Assembly: GCA_029881795.1 (NCBI GenBank)
Contig: JAOULX010000001.1
Coordinates: 186,001-250,000, forward strand
Source: Gammaproteobacteria bacterium
GTDB lineage: Bacteria > Pseudomonadota > Gammaproteobacteria > SZUA-229
Reading direction: 5' to 3'
DNA length: 64,000 nucleotides
Shown here: one piece after another, positions 41,128 to 50,614 of the stretch
Layout: every line of letters begins with the position of its first letter
Numbering within the stretch: position 1 is the first letter of the stretch
Made by a program: the position numbers and the translations under genes
The notes under the pieces: generated by a model
Database searches by the model: none
Seen by the model: the letters and a program-made list of their open reading frames with translations, nothing else
Told to the model about the DNA's origin: nothing

Positions 41128-41234
41128 CCTCAAATACTGTGATACGGCGTTGGAACGTTTTTTTCAAATGCTCATTTACTGATTGTAAACTCCGCTTTGA
41201 AAAAAACGTTCCGCCTTGTCTCACAATATTTGAG
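41128..41234. repeat. Long imperfect inverted repeat (possible REP/MITE-like element)
   Basis: The left arm begins CTCAAATACTGTGATACGG and contains GGAACG, a T-run and CAAA. The right arm is its near reverse complement, with TTTG, an A-run, CGTTCC and CACAATATTTGAG. About 40 bp pair on each side around a 28-nt loop that itself has a TTTAC/GTAAA stem. It fills most of the gap between the Sel1 and MoxR genes. I saw no second copy in the window. It could be a non-autonomous mobile repeat or a strong transcription barrier. Confidence 0.65.
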
Positions 41235-41300
41235 TTGCTTAGATACTGCACTGATAACACCGATTAAAGTTTAGATAGATTACATACACACGGATTTACT

Positions 41301-42341
41301 ATGCGTCCCGCTCAAATATCACAAATTTTAAATAAAGAATTCGAAAGTACCGAACACGGTTATCACACGCCGGTGATGATCTGGGGGCCACCGGGTGTCG
41401 GTAAGTCTCAGATTGTGGCGCAGGTAGCGCATCGGCATGAGGTGCCGGCGATTGACATCCGGCTGTCGCAGATGGAGCCCAGTGATTTACGCGGTATTCC
41501 TTTCCGGGTTGAGGACATGGTTGAATGGGCTTTGCCGTCGATGTTGCCTGATGCCGAGCGGCATGGCCCGGCGGGCATTCTGTTTCTGGATGAAATTACC
41601 TCAGCACCACCGAGTGTGTCGGCAGCAGCTTACCAGCTGATACTGGATCGTAAACTGGGCGATTATGAAGTGCCTGATGGCTGGGCAATTTTTGCTGCCG
41701 GTAACCGTCAGGGTGACCGAGGTGTGACCTATACCATGCCGGCGCCACTGGCCAATCGTTTTCAGCATTATGAATTGGAAGTGAATCTGGATGACTGGGT
41801 GGCCTGGGCTTATGCCTGCGAAATCGATGAGCGTATTATCGCGTTTCTGCGCTTTCGCCCGGAATTATTATTTGATTTTGATCCGGCGCATAATCCGGTG
41901 GCGTTTCCATCACCACGTTCGTGGGAATTCACCCATAATGCATTACAGAAGTTTTCTGATCACCCTGAACTGTTTCTGGGCAGCTTGCAGGCCTGTGTAG
42001 GGCCGGCCGCCGGTGTTGAACTCAATGCCTTTATTCAGAACATGGAGCAGATGCCGGATCTGGATGCGATTATCGGCGGTGAGGCGGTTGCTGCGCCGAA
42101 AGAAATTGATCTGCAATACGCTACCGCGACAGCACTGGTGGGCCGTGCCATTCGCGCTAAAGGCAGTGCCGAGGAGATAACGGTTCATGGCCATATTTTG
42201 AATTATGCGAGTACTTTCCCGCAGCGTGAAATGGGTGTGATGCTGGTTTCAGATATGCACCGGGCCATTGGTGAAGAGATATTTGAAGTCCCCGAATTTG
42301 CCAACTGGGCCGATGCGATTGCCGACATTATGTTGTATTAA
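41301..42341 (+). CDS. MoxR-family AAA+ ATPase
   Basis: 346 residues. Walker A GPPGVGKSQ, Walker B ILFLDEITSAPP, sensor 1 IFAAGNRQGDRG. MoxR ATPases work with VWA proteins as chaperones that activate or insert cofactors into target enzymes. The cognate VWA protein is the next gene. Genes for the set lie in tight order to 45437. The target is unknown; an enzyme of sulfur or energy metabolism is plausible but unproven. Confidence 0.92.
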   Translation: MRPAQISQILNKEFESTEHGYHTPVMIWGPPGVGKSQIVAQVAHRHEVPAIDIRLSQMEPSDLRGIPFRVEDMVEWALPSMLPDAERHGPAGILFLDEITSAPPSVSAAAYQLILDRKLGDYEVPDGWAIFAAGNRQGDRGVTYTMPAPLANRFQHYELEVNLDDWVAWAYACEIDERIIAFLRFRPELLFDFDPAHNPVAFPSPRSWEFTHNALQKFSDHPELFLGSLQACVGPAAGVELNAFIQNMEQMPDLDAIIGGEAVAAPKEIDLQYATATALVGRAIRAKGSAEEITVHGHILNYASTFPQREMGVMLVSDMHRAIGEEIFEVPEFANWADAIADIMLY

Positions 42342-42414
42342 CAGTATTGAAAGTCCGGAGTCATAAGTCGAGAGCCGGCTGTTGACTTATCACTATAATC
42401 GAAGACTTTAATCT

Positions 42415-43725
42415 ATGTCAGAACAAATCGAAACCAAACTCGGCGCCGCACGCACCAAACTTATATTAGATAAACCTTTTCTTGGTGCGCTGGTTTTGCG
42501 GCTGCCGATGGTGGCGGCAAAATCAGAATGGTGTCCGACAACTTTTACCGACGCAAAAAAGTTTTATTACAACGCAGAATATATCGCCGATATCAGCAGC
42601 GAGCAGGTCCAGTTTGTGATGTCGCGAGAGGCCTTGCATTGCGCGCTCTCGCACTTCTCCCGTCGTGGTCATCGGATTAAACACCTCTGGGATATGGCCT
42701 GTGACTTTGCTATTAATCCCATTCTTGTAAAAGAAGGACTGGAGCCACCGGCTGATGTCATTGTGATGCAGCAATATGGCAATATGACGGCAGAAGAAAT
42801 CTACCCGTTGCTGGAAGATAATGACAATGATCAGGAGCGGGATCTACAGGATAATAAAGACGACGACGATAACGATCAGGGCAAGCAGGATAAAGACAAG
42901 GGCGCTAAAGGAAAAAGCGCAAAAAGTGATGGCGATGGCAGCAGCCCGGAGCAGCAGGAGCAGAGCAGTGATCAGGGTGCTGGCGGCGATGCAAATGAAG
43001 ATGCCGAGCAGGGCGGGCAGCAACAGCCACAACTCAGTGATGCCGATGAAGGCAGCGGCGATGCTGATGAGCCGCAACCATTGACGGAAGCTGAAAAAGA
43101 GACATTAACGATCCAGTGGCAGCAGCGCATGGCCGGTGCTGCGCAACAGGCGATGGCAGCTGGAAAGCTGGGTGATTCAATGATGCGGCTGGTCGATTTT
43201 ATGCTGCAGCCTAAATTGCCATGGCGTAGTTTGCTGGCGCGTTACATGAATGCGATTGCCAGAGATGACTACACCTATTCAAGACCGTCATCGCGCCGTG
43301 GTGACCCGGCTTTATTTCCCAGTTTACGCAGCGCGCAGTTGAATGTCACCGTGGCGCTGGACATCAGTGGTTCAATCAGTGATAAAGAAATCAATGAATT
43401 CGTCGCTGAAATTGATGCGATAAAAGCAACCGTGCGTGCGCGGGTGACACTGCAGGCTTGTGACGCACAACTGGCCGAAGGCGGGCCGTGGGAATTTGAG
43501 CCATGGGAAGAGTTTGCGGTGAATATGAAACTGAAAGGCGGTGGTGGTACAAAATTCAGCCCGGTATTTGACTGGGTGAATGCGCAGGACAGCATGCCTG
43601 ATTTACTGGTTTATTTTACCGATGCGCAGGGAGAGTTTCCGCCAACAGAACCGAATTACCCGGTATTGTGGTTAGTCAAAGGCAAAACCCAGGTACCGTT
43701 TGGACAAAGAATACAATTGAATTAG
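42415..43725 (+). CDS. VWA-domain protein with DUF2201-type N-terminus
   Basis: 436 residues. The N-terminal region has a metallopeptidase-like HCALSH motif (EALHCALSHFSRRGHR). The middle, about residues 139-225, is a low-complexity linker of Asp, Glu, Gln, Gly and Lys. The C-terminal VWA domain has the metal-site motif LDISGSIS, then TKFSPVFDWV and YFTDAQGEFP. Partner of the MoxR ATPase gene 73 bp upstream. The linker probably keeps the two folded parts apart. Confidence 0.88.
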   Translation: MSEQIETKLGAARTKLILDKPFLGALVLRLPMVAAKSEWCPTTFTDAKKFYYNAEYIADISSEQVQFVMSREALHCALSHFSRRGHRIKHLWDMACDFAINPILVKEGLEPPADVIVMQQYGNMTAEEIYPLLEDNDNDQERDLQDNKDDDDNDQGKQDKDKGAKGKSAKSDGDGSSPEQQEQSSDQGAGGDANEDAEQGGQQQPQLSDADEGSGDADEPQPLTEAEKETLTIQWQQRMAGAAQQAMAAGKLGDSMMRLVDFMLQPKLPWRSLLARYMNAIARDDYTYSRPSSRRGDPALFPSLRSAQLNVTVALDISGSISDKEINEFVAEIDAIKATVRARVTLQACDAQLAEGGPWEFEPWEEFAVNMKLKGGGGTKFSPVFDWVNAQDSMPDLLVYFTDAQGEFPPTEPNYPVLWLVKGKTQVPFGQRIQLN

Positions 43726-43773
43726 AACAGCCGCTGCAACAGGGCTATATTTTAAATTTATAAAAGACTGATT

Positions 43774-44889
43774 ATGCCTCTATCCCCGGAAGACAGTTTA
43801 CGATTGAATGTGATGATGAAGCAGGCCGTGAAAGCGGTACGCATTGATGAATCCAAAATGTGTGTGCATGCGCTGACCGAAAAAGGTGAAGCCAGAGCGC
43901 AGCTGAACCCTAATTGTAAGGATGAGAAATACCTCAAGCTGGTGCGTGAGTTGTTGTCGACCATCGTGCTAGGTTCGCCCAAAGGTTACCCGGTGTTTTT
44001 AAGTCGCTGGTCGCGGATGGGGCAGGCCAAAGATGAAAGCTTGGATCGTTTGCTGTTACTGGGTGAACCGGAAGCGGTGGTGGCGCTGGTGCATGCGGCG
44101 GGTTTGAGTGCTACTCAAGCGCGTCATGCCTGGTGGTGTATGCCCTCGGCCGAAACGGCGCGTCGTATGCTGGAAAAAGACAGCGTGGTTAACGATGAAA
44201 TTGGTAAAGAGCTGGCCGATTTCTTAATTGAATTTTTGCCGTTTGAAGAAGATCAGCGGGCGATGATTGAATCGGTAATGCTGGTGTTAAAACCGGGGCT
44301 GATCAGTGACCAAGAGCGGATGAAACTGTGGGTCAAAGCAAAATCAAAATCGAGTTACTATGTCGGCTTTATGGCAACCACACCAAACCAGCTGCCGGAA
44401 CAGCAGCCGGCTCATGCTTTGTATCCGGCGCTGGCGGAAAAGCTCGCGCCATTAACTGAAAATCCGCTGGCTCAGATGCTGTTACAGATTCATGCTGTTC
44501 AGGGCCAGAGCTTTTTACAGACTGCACGTGCAGCGTTTAAGCGACCCAATAATCAGGATGTGGTGGTGGCGCTGGTCAATAGCGTGGCCAATTATTTCAA
44601 TGCAGTCGCCGTGCCGGCACCGAGTCAAGACGTTACTGAGATTATTTGCTACATCGACAGTATCTGCGCTGATCCGACCCAGCCGGTTGCACAGTATCTG
44701 ACCGAAATCAGTGGTCTTGCCGAGGCTCTTGAGGCGCGCATAAAGGCCATGCTGATTTTATCGTGTCTGGATGAAAAAGTGGTCGGGCCGATTTTTGCCG
44801 TCAGTACCGCGATTGGATCGGTGATGCGTAAAAAGCTAGAGCCCGTGACCCGGCCCTTATTGCAGCAGCTTGATATCCTCCAGCAATAA
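43774..44889 (+). CDS. Conserved protein of the MoxR/VWA cluster
   Basis: 371 residues, mainly helical (LNVMMKQAVKAVRIDESKMC; LDRLLLLGEPEAVVALVHAA; WWCMPSAETARRML). No membrane segment. I do not recognise the family. Its place directly after the VWA gene (48 bp) and a 1-bp overlap with the next ORF mark it as part of the same complex, perhaps the target adaptor. Confidence 0.75.
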   Translation: MPLSPEDSLRLNVMMKQAVKAVRIDESKMCVHALTEKGEARAQLNPNCKDEKYLKLVRELLSTIVLGSPKGYPVFLSRWSRMGQAKDESLDRLLLLGEPEAVVALVHAAGLSATQARHAWWCMPSAETARRMLEKDSVVNDEIGKELADFLIEFLPFEEDQRAMIESVMLVLKPGLISDQERMKLWVKAKSKSSYYVGFMATTPNQLPEQQPAHALYPALAEKLAPLTENPLAQMLLQIHAVQGQSFLQTARAAFKRPNNQDVVVALVNSVANYFNAVAVPAPSQDVTEIICYIDSICADPTQPVAQYLTEISGLAEALEARIKAMLILSCLDEKVVGPIFAVSTAIGSVMRKKLEPVTRPLLQQLDILQQ

Positions 44890-45437
44890 TGACAGATGTG
44901 CGCTTAAATCAGTATCTGGCAAGCCTGCGGGTGCGGCTCTCGGAACAGGTTATTTTGCAGCATTCTGCTTCATCAGCAGAGGTCATAGGGCATGAACTGG
45001 CGCTGCAGGTTGATGACTATGTCAGGCGTCACCAGCTCGGTTATTACCCGGCACTGGATTATTTTAACGAACACGGTGATCTGGATCCGGATCTTATCGA
45101 TGCCGCTGAAAGCATGTCATGGTTGTTGTGTCGGCTGGTACGCAATGAGCTTCAAAGCAAACTCAGGCATGTTTTTTCCAGTCTAAAGTTTCAGACCGTA
45201 CAGACAATCGCTTATACTATGCCGGCGGTGCGTTACGGTAAGAGCAATGCGTTACACGATCTGGCGATACATTACACACCACTGAGCGTAAAGCTCGATA
45301 TTGTATTGTCGATGATCAGTAAACGAGAAAGCGCTGAAAGGGTAGAAGAATTCATTGAAAATGCCCTGCTGCAGTGGCTCAGGGATTCTTTTGAGTCCGT
45401 TGACGTGAATAATATACTGAAGCTGGGGCCGCGTTAA
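44889..45437 (+). CDS. Hypothetical protein of the MoxR/VWA cluster
   Basis: 182 residues; its ATG overlaps the previous stop (TAATG). Helical, with MSWLLCRLVRNELQSKLRHV and a C-terminal VEEFIENALLQWLRDSFESV. No known domain recognised and no signal peptide. Last gene of the cluster; the glutaredoxin gene follows with its own ribosome site. Confidence 0.7.
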   Translation: MTDVRLNQYLASLRVRLSEQVILQHSASSAEVIGHELALQVDDYVRRHQLGYYPALDYFNEHGDLDPDLIDAAESMSWLLCRLVRNELQSKLRHVFSSLKFQTVQTIAYTMPAVRYGKSNALHDLAIHYTPLSVKLDIVLSMISKRESAERVEEFIENALLQWLRDSFESVDVNNILKLGPR

Positions 45438-45485
45438 AGCTTAAGCCCGGCTTTATAAAAGACTGAAATTTTGGAGAACAGTAGT

Positions 45486-45758
45486 ATGTCAGGTCCACTC
45501 ATTCGTATGTATTGCACCAGTATTTGCCCCTATTGTATTCGCGCTAATCGCTTGCTGGAAAGTAAAGGTGTTGAGTTTGAAAAAATCGATGCCAGTAGTG
45601 CAGAAAAATGGCAGGAAATGGAAACAGCCAGCAACCAAAGCACCGTACCGCAGATATTTGTCGGTGAGCTGCATTTAGGTGGTTGTGATGATATTTATGC
45701 ACTGGAAAGAGCCGGTCAGCTTGACGCGATACTCAGTGGTGAAGTGACTACCCTTTAA
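45486..45758 (+). CDS. grxC: Glutaredoxin 3-like protein
   Basis: 90 residues from the ATG at 45486 with GGAG upstream; a TTG at 45471 is in frame but unlikely. Dithiol active site CPYC (SICPYCIRANRLL), TVPQIFVGELHLGGCDD with the cis-proline and glutathione-binding GGCDD. Reduces disulfides with glutathione in the cytoplasm. It lies between the MoxR/VWA cluster and cysG. Confidence 0.92.
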   Translation: MSGPLIRMYCTSICPYCIRANRLLESKGVEFEKIDASSAEKWQEMETASNQSTVPQIFVGELHLGGCDDIYALERAGQLDAILSGEVTTL

Positions 45759-45840
45759 TAGATATGGTCGTCGAATCGGCATATCGTTATATTCTTATAT
45801 TTAGGCCTTAGCCAATCCAGACTCGTTTGAGGAGTAGCCG

Positions 45841-47244
45841 GTGGATTATTTACCCATTTTCATGAATCTGAAGCAGACCTCCTGTCTGGTTGTCGGCGGT
45901 GGTGGTATTGCGGCTCGCAAGGTTTCTCTGTTATTAAAAGCAGAGGCAGATGTGACGGTGGTTTCCCCTGAGTTATGTGATGAGCTGGCACGCTGGCAGA
46001 AAGAGGGCCGAATCAGCTATCAGGCGCGTGCTTTTGAGGACGATGATGTCAAAAGTCGCAAAGTGATTATTGCCGCTACCGATAAGTCCGCTGTTAATGT
46101 CCGGGTTTCTGAGCTGGCACATGCGCTGAATGTGCCGGTGAATGTGGTTGATCATCCGAAACTTTGCAGTTTTATTATGCCGTCGATTATCGATCGTTCG
46201 CCGGTGCAGATCGCCATTTCTACCGGAGGTGCTTCGCCGGTACTGGCTCGTTTGATCCGCACCGAACTGGAAGGTCGGATTCCGGCTGAATACGGGCAAC
46301 TGGGTAAGCTGGTTGAAAATTACCGCGCCGAAGTGAAAAAGACCTTTGGTGATGTCGAACAACGGCGTGACTTCTGGGAGAAGGTGTTAAATGGCCCGGT
46401 TGCCGAGCAGGTGTTTGCCGGCAAAATGGACAGGGCAGAAGTCGCGTTGCAAAAAGCCCTCGATGAAGGTAAATCGCAGCCGACATTTGAAGGCGAAGTG
46501 TATCTGGTGGGTGCCGGTCCGGGTGATCCGGATTTATTAACGTTTCGTGCCTTGCGTTTAATGCAGCAGGCTGATGTGGTGGTGTATGACCGTCTGGTCT
46601 CACCTGCCATTATGGAACTGGTGCGGCGTGATTCAGAGCTAATTTATGTCGGTAAAGAGCGCGATAATCATGCGGTGCCACAGGAAGGTATCAACCAGTT
46701 ATTGGTAAAACATGCCAAAGAAGGTAAGCGCGTGTTGCGTCTGAAAGGTGGCGATCCGTTTATCTTTGGCCGTGGCGGTGAAGAAATTGACACGCTGGCC
46801 GATGAAGGTGTGGCATTCCAGGTTGTGCCTGGTATCACGGCTGCGGCGGGTTGTTCAACGTACTCCGGCATTCCTTTAACGCATCGCGATTATGCCCAGT
46901 CAGTGGTGTTCGTTACCGGTAACTTGAAAAACAACACGGTCGATTTAAACTGGAAAGGCTTGGCTATTCCGAATCAGACCATTGTGTTTTATATGGGATT
47001 GCGCGGTGTGAATGAAATTTGTAAACAGCTGGTTGCTCATGGCTTGCCGGAGTCAACTCCGGCTGCATTAGTCTCGCAGGGCACCACGCCAAATCATCAG
47101 ACATTGATCGGTGATTTGTCCTCACTGCCATCCATTGTTGAAAATAACGAGTTGAAAGCACCTACCTTAATCATAGTCGGTGAGGTGGTGAGTCTGCACA
47201 ATAAACTGAAATGGTTTGAGTCAGAAGAAGAGCATCGCAGCTAA
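45841..47244 (+). CDS. cysG: Siroheme synthase CysG (trifunctional)
   Basis: 467 residues, GTG start with GAGGAG upstream. N-terminal MDYLPIFMNLKQ followed by a dinucleotide site VVGGGGIAARK: precorrin-2 dehydrogenase/ferrochelatase with ISTGGASPVLARLIR. C-terminal uroporphyrinogen III methyltransferase from about residue 218 (VYLVGAGPGDPDLLTFRA; LRLKGGDPFIFGRGGEE; VPGITAAAGCSTYSGIPLTH). It makes siroheme, the DsrAB cofactor, which DsrN then amidates. A terminator follows at 47275. Confidence 0.97.
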   Translation: MDYLPIFMNLKQTSCLVVGGGGIAARKVSLLLKAEADVTVVSPELCDELARWQKEGRISYQARAFEDDDVKSRKVIIAATDKSAVNVRVSELAHALNVPVNVVDHPKLCSFIMPSIIDRSPVQIAISTGGASPVLARLIRTELEGRIPAEYGQLGKLVENYRAEVKKTFGDVEQRRDFWEKVLNGPVAEQVFAGKMDRAEVALQKALDEGKSQPTFEGEVYLVGAGPGDPDLLTFRALRLMQQADVVVYDRLVSPAIMELVRRDSELIYVGKERDNHAVPQEGINQLLVKHAKEGKRVLRLKGGDPFIFGRGGEEIDTLADEGVAFQVVPGITAAAGCSTYSGIPLTHRDYAQSVVFVTGNLKNNTVDLNWKGLAIPNQTIVFYMGLRGVNEICKQLVAHGLPESTPAALVSQGTTPNHQTLIGDLSSLPSIVENNELKAPTLIIVGEVVSLHNKLKWFESEEEHRS

Positions 47245-47274
47245 CGGTTTTCTAAGTTGACTGACTGGTTTTGT

Positions 47275-47303
47275 AAAAGCGCATTTTCGGATGCGCTTTT
47301 TTT
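47275..47303 (+). terminator. Terminator after cysG
   Basis: AAAAGCGCAT, loop TTTCGG, ATGCGCTTTT followed by TTT. Perfect 10-bp stem. Confidence 0.9.
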
Positions 47304-47331
47304 ATGAGTCATGGTCAGTGTATAGTAAGGC

Positions 47332-47634
47332 ATGGAAAGCCGATTAAATAATGCGTTGGTGTGTGTCATTTCGGTTGAGTTATTTATACCGATGGCGCAT
47401 TCATTAAAAGATAAGCGCAAGCACATTAAAAGTTTAAAAGAACGGCTGAAAAATCGTTTTAACGCATCGATTGCTGAAATATCAGCGCTGGATGACTGGC
47501 AGCGTTCTGTATTAGGTATCAGTATGATCAGCAATGAGCGACGTTTTCTTGAAAAGCAATACCGAGCGATTGAAAAGCTGCTGGAGGAGTCGCGTGAAAT
47601 TCAGCTGATCAAGACGGCTATAGAGTGGATCTGA
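47332..47634 (+). CDS. DUF503-family protein
   Basis: 100 residues. Matches the DUF503 (YlxP-like) pattern: VCVISVELFIPMAHSLKDKR then KHIKSLKERLKNRFNASIAE and DDWQRSVLGISMISNE. In other bacteria such proteins are encoded near translation factors and may be ribosome-related; function uncertain. It lies 15 bp before the CDF-type gene and is probably co-transcribed. Confidence 0.88.
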   Translation: MESRLNNALVCVISVELFIPMAHSLKDKRKHIKSLKERLKNRFNASIAEISALDDWQRSVLGISMISNERRFLEKQYRAIEKLLEESREIQLIKTAIEWI

Positions 47635-47649
47635 AAAAGAGGTTGTAAT

Positions 47650-48252
47650 ATGTCGGGTTGCGGTTGTGAATTTGAAATAAAAGATAAAAGCCAGAGCCGG
47701 GTGCTGAAACAGTTGTTGCTGATTAATGCCGTGATGTTTTTGTTAGAAATAAGCACCGGCTGGATGGCGCAGTCTAGTGCATTGATCGCCGATTCACTGG
47801 ATATGCTGGCGGATGCAATGGTTTACGCGACAGGCTTGTATGCGGTCGGGCGGATGCCGGCCTCAAAACAGCGGGCGGCAAAAGTCAGTGGCGTGTTGCA
47901 AATCAGTTTAGGCTTGCTGGTTATAGTCGATGTGTTAAGGCGATTTTTCAGCGGCAGCGATCCCGATTCGATGTTGATGATACTGGTCGCAATCCTGGCA
48001 TTGATAGCCAACCTGATCTGCCTTAAATTATTGTCACAGCACAGAGATGGCGAGGTGCATATGCGCGCCAGCTGGATCTTTTCAAAAAATGATGTGATTG
48101 CAAATATCGGCATTATTATCAGCGGTGTCTTGGTGTATCTGACGGCTTCCCCGATTATTGACTTAATAATAGGGTTTGCAATAGCGTTACTGGTTATTCG
48201 TGGAGGCCTGTTGATTTTGGCAGATGTCAAAATGGAGCAGGCTAAATGCTGA
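47650..48252 (+). CDS. CDF-type cation efflux protein, membrane domain only
   Basis: 200 residues. Six predicted membrane helices with metal-site residues in ADSLDMLADA (helix 2) and FSKNDVIANIG (helix 5). The N-terminus has a CGC motif (MSGCGCEFEIKDK) typical of one CDF subgroup. The C-terminal cytoplasmic dimer domain of CzcD/FieF (about 90 residues) is absent; the protein ends right after helix 6. Metal not predictable. Confidence 0.87.
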   Translation: MSGCGCEFEIKDKSQSRVLKQLLLINAVMFLLEISTGWMAQSSALIADSLDMLADAMVYATGLYAVGRMPASKQRAAKVSGVLQISLGLLVIVDVLRRFFSGSDPDSMLMILVAILALIANLICLKLLSQHRDGEVHMRASWIFSKNDVIANIGIIISGVLVYLTASPIIDLIIGFAIALLVIRGGLLILADVKMEQAKC

Positions 48253-48375
48253 TAATGTTAGCTTCGATTACGATTCCATGACTGTGTATTAGAAATAAAT
48301 AACTCTTTTGCTTTAATGCTTGCTGCGGTCTATATAAGTTTATCTAAGACAATTAAATATATGGGTTGAAGTAAC

Positions 48376-48738
48376 ATGGCTAGAATTTTGTGTGTAGATG
48401 ATTCGCTGGTAATAAGACGCCTTATTAAGCAGATACTGGAAGATCAGGGGCATGACGTGATAGTGGCCGAAGACGGAGTGGAGGCGATGGATTATGCGCG
48501 GGATACTGTTTTTGATCTGGTATTAAGCGATGTTAATATGCCGAATATGTCCGGCAGCGGGCTGGTATCCAAATTACGACGTTTACCCAGTTATGAGAGC
48601 ATACCGATTGTCATGGTAACAACGGAATCGGACGGATATAAAAAAGATAAACTCAAGTCATTAGGTGCAAATGGCTGGTTAAGAAAGCCGTTTACTGAAG
48701 AGCAAATTAATAAAGTCATCAAGCATTTTACAGGCTGA
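48376..48738 (+). CDS. CheY-like response regulator
   Basis: 120 residues, receiver only: acidic pair in CVDDS, phospho-aspartate in LVLSDVNMPNMSG, and the threonine and lysine of MVTTESDG and LRKPF. No output domain. One of three lone receivers near the HD-GYP gene and a sensor kinase. It closely fits chemotaxis-type CheY, but no che genes are present. Confidence 0.9.
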   Translation: MARILCVDDSLVIRRLIKQILEDQGHDVIVAEDGVEAMDYARDTVFDLVLSDVNMPNMSGSGLVSKLRRLPSYESIPIVMVTTESDGYKKDKLKSLGANGWLRKPFTEEQINKVIKHFTG

Positions 48739-48934
48739 AAGAATAGTAAAATCACTGATCATGTCAATTGTTTGATTTTTGCTCAGTTAGTCGTTCAATT
48801 GGCTGAATTGGGCTTTTGTTAGGACAGAATTTTAGTGTGGCTTGGCTGTGCGGCGAACCGGTAGTTAATCTGGATTGCGAATTTAAATTTGAACTATACT
48901 TGCCATTTATAACCTATAAATAGAACCGGAAATC

Positions 48935-49303
48935 ATGACTAAAAAAGTACTTATTGTTGATGATGATCAAATAATTTATAGTGTGATTGAGGCCACTCTT
49001 AAACAGGCTGGCTATAGTACGCTGATCGCCAGTAACGGGATGGAGGCAAAACAAATACTTGAGCAGACCAAGCCTGATTTAATGACGCTGGATATTAATA
49101 TGCCGGAGTTGTCAGGCCTGCAATTACTTGAAATGATGAGACCAACTGAATATCTGGATGGTGTCAAAATTATTCTGGTCTCGGGCCAGCCAGTGGATGA
49201 GTTGATTGATGTGATTGTTTCGGGTGCCGACTGGGTGTTTGAAAAACCGCTCAAGCCGGAACAGCTGGTCAAGAAAGTGGCGGAGTTAATCGGCGCTGCT
49301 TAG
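48935..49303 (+). CDS. Single-domain response regulator
   Basis: 122 residues, receiver only: VDDDQ acidic residues, aspartate in LMTLDINMPELSG, lysine in FEKPLKPE. It carries VSGQPVDELIDVIVSGADWV in place of the usual threonine region, so the switch residue is serine. Has its own 196-bp upstream gap. Partner kinase unknown. Confidence 0.9.
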   Translation: MTKKVLIVDDDQIIYSVIEATLKQAGYSTLIASNGMEAKQILEQTKPDLMTLDINMPELSGLQLLEMMRPTEYLDGVKIILVSGQPVDELIDVIVSGADWVFEKPLKPEQLVKKVAELIGAA

Positions 49304-49471
49304 TCGATTCGCTATTGGTTAAGGCGGGCGTTTTCTGATTCACTATAAGATTCAGATTGCTGAAAATATAATTATAATAATATCCATGTGGAAGATTCTG
49401 AGTGCTTCATATACTAATAAAATCATTTAAAATAAAAGCCTTGTTGCTTTGTCGTTTGCTGGTGGTGCGTA

Positions 49472-50614
49472 ATGGCTAAGACGGTAGAATTATTTATCAA
49501 GGATCTTGAGGTTGGCAGTAAGTTGCCGTGGGATGTGTTTGACAAATACGGCATGCTGTTGCTTAGTGAGAATTCGGTGATAGCGTCTCCCCGGCAATTA
49601 CAGGCACTGGTTGCACGCGGTATTTGCAGGAAGAAAAATCGCCGTGAACTGGCGCGAGATAAAGATCAGGGCGGCAGTTATGATGATGAGCTTTGTCCGT
49701 TTGATGTGATTTATGAGTATTCTTACCGGCTTGAAAAAATCACCAGTGATCTGCAAAACCCGGTAGCAAATCGTACGGTAGCGATTGAAGATACTATTCG
49801 TAAATTGTCCAGTGAACTACAGCACTGGGCCAAGACTGATTCGGATGCATTGCTGGGTGCGGTGCATTTATGTTTTGGCTCATCGTATTCATTGATTCAT
49901 GCGATCCATGTTGCGATCTTATGCGAGCTGATCGGTCAACGTTTTATTAAAGACGAGCGCCGCCGTAACACACTTATGTGTGCCGCATTAACCTGTAATA
50001 TTACGATCAATGAGTTGCAGGATTCACTGCAAAAACAGTCTGAGATGCTGACTAAAGATCAAAGAGAGCAGATTGACACGCATCCCGAGAAGGCTGTTAA
50101 GCTGTTGCGTGAGAACGGTATTCTCAATGAGCTATGGCTGACTGCAGTCTTGCAACACCATGAGCGGCTTGATGGTAACGGCTACCCTGCCGGAATATCA
50201 GGTGATGCGTTGTTAACAGAATCAAACCTGATTGCAGTGGCCGACCGTTATGCAGCCATGGTTGCAGGGCGGTCTTACCGTAAAGGCATACACCCAAAAG
50301 AGGTTTTAAAACAGATATTTGTTGATCGTGGAAAGTTTTTTTATGAAAAGATCTGTCTGTTGCTGATAAAAGAGTTGGGCATATTTCCACCGGGTGCCTT
50401 TGTGAGTTTAAATAATGGCGAGGTGGGTATCGTTACCGGCCGTGCGCATGATTCGGTGACACCGATAGTGTCCAGTATACTGAATGCTCGCGGCGAACCT
50501 TATGCGCAGCCATTTCAACGCGATTGTCGAGACGAAACCTATAAAATAATTAAACTGGCAGAACTTGGTAATAATGTTTCACTTAATTTGCCGGTTATCT
50601 GGGGTTATCGGTAA
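49472..50614 (+). CDS. Degenerate HD-GYP domain protein
   Basis: 380 residues. The C-terminal half follows the HD-GYP pattern: LTKDQREQIDTHPEKAVKLL, then HHERLDGNGYPAGISGDALL and VADRYAAMVAGRSYRKG. The diagnostic HDIGK is CNITI here (AALTCNITINEL), so the metal-binding His-Asp pair is missing. True HD-GYP enzymes degrade cyclic di-GMP; this one is probably inactive and may bind the nucleotide as a receptor. PilZ proteins at 61243 and 62416 show that cyclic di-GMP signalling exists here. Confidence 0.85.
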   Translation: MAKTVELFIKDLEVGSKLPWDVFDKYGMLLLSENSVIASPRQLQALVARGICRKKNRRELARDKDQGGSYDDELCPFDVIYEYSYRLEKITSDLQNPVANRTVAIEDTIRKLSSELQHWAKTDSDALLGAVHLCFGSSYSLIHAIHVAILCELIGQRFIKDERRRNTLMCAALTCNITINELQDSLQKQSEMLTKDQREQIDTHPEKAVKLLRENGILNELWLTAVLQHHERLDGNGYPAGISGDALLTESNLIAVADRYAAMVAGRSYRKGIHPKEVLKQIFVDRGKFFYEKICLLLIKELGIFPPGAFVSLNNGEVGIVTGRAHDSVTPIVSSILNARGEPYAQPFQRDCRDETYKIIKLAELGNNVSLNLPVIWGYR

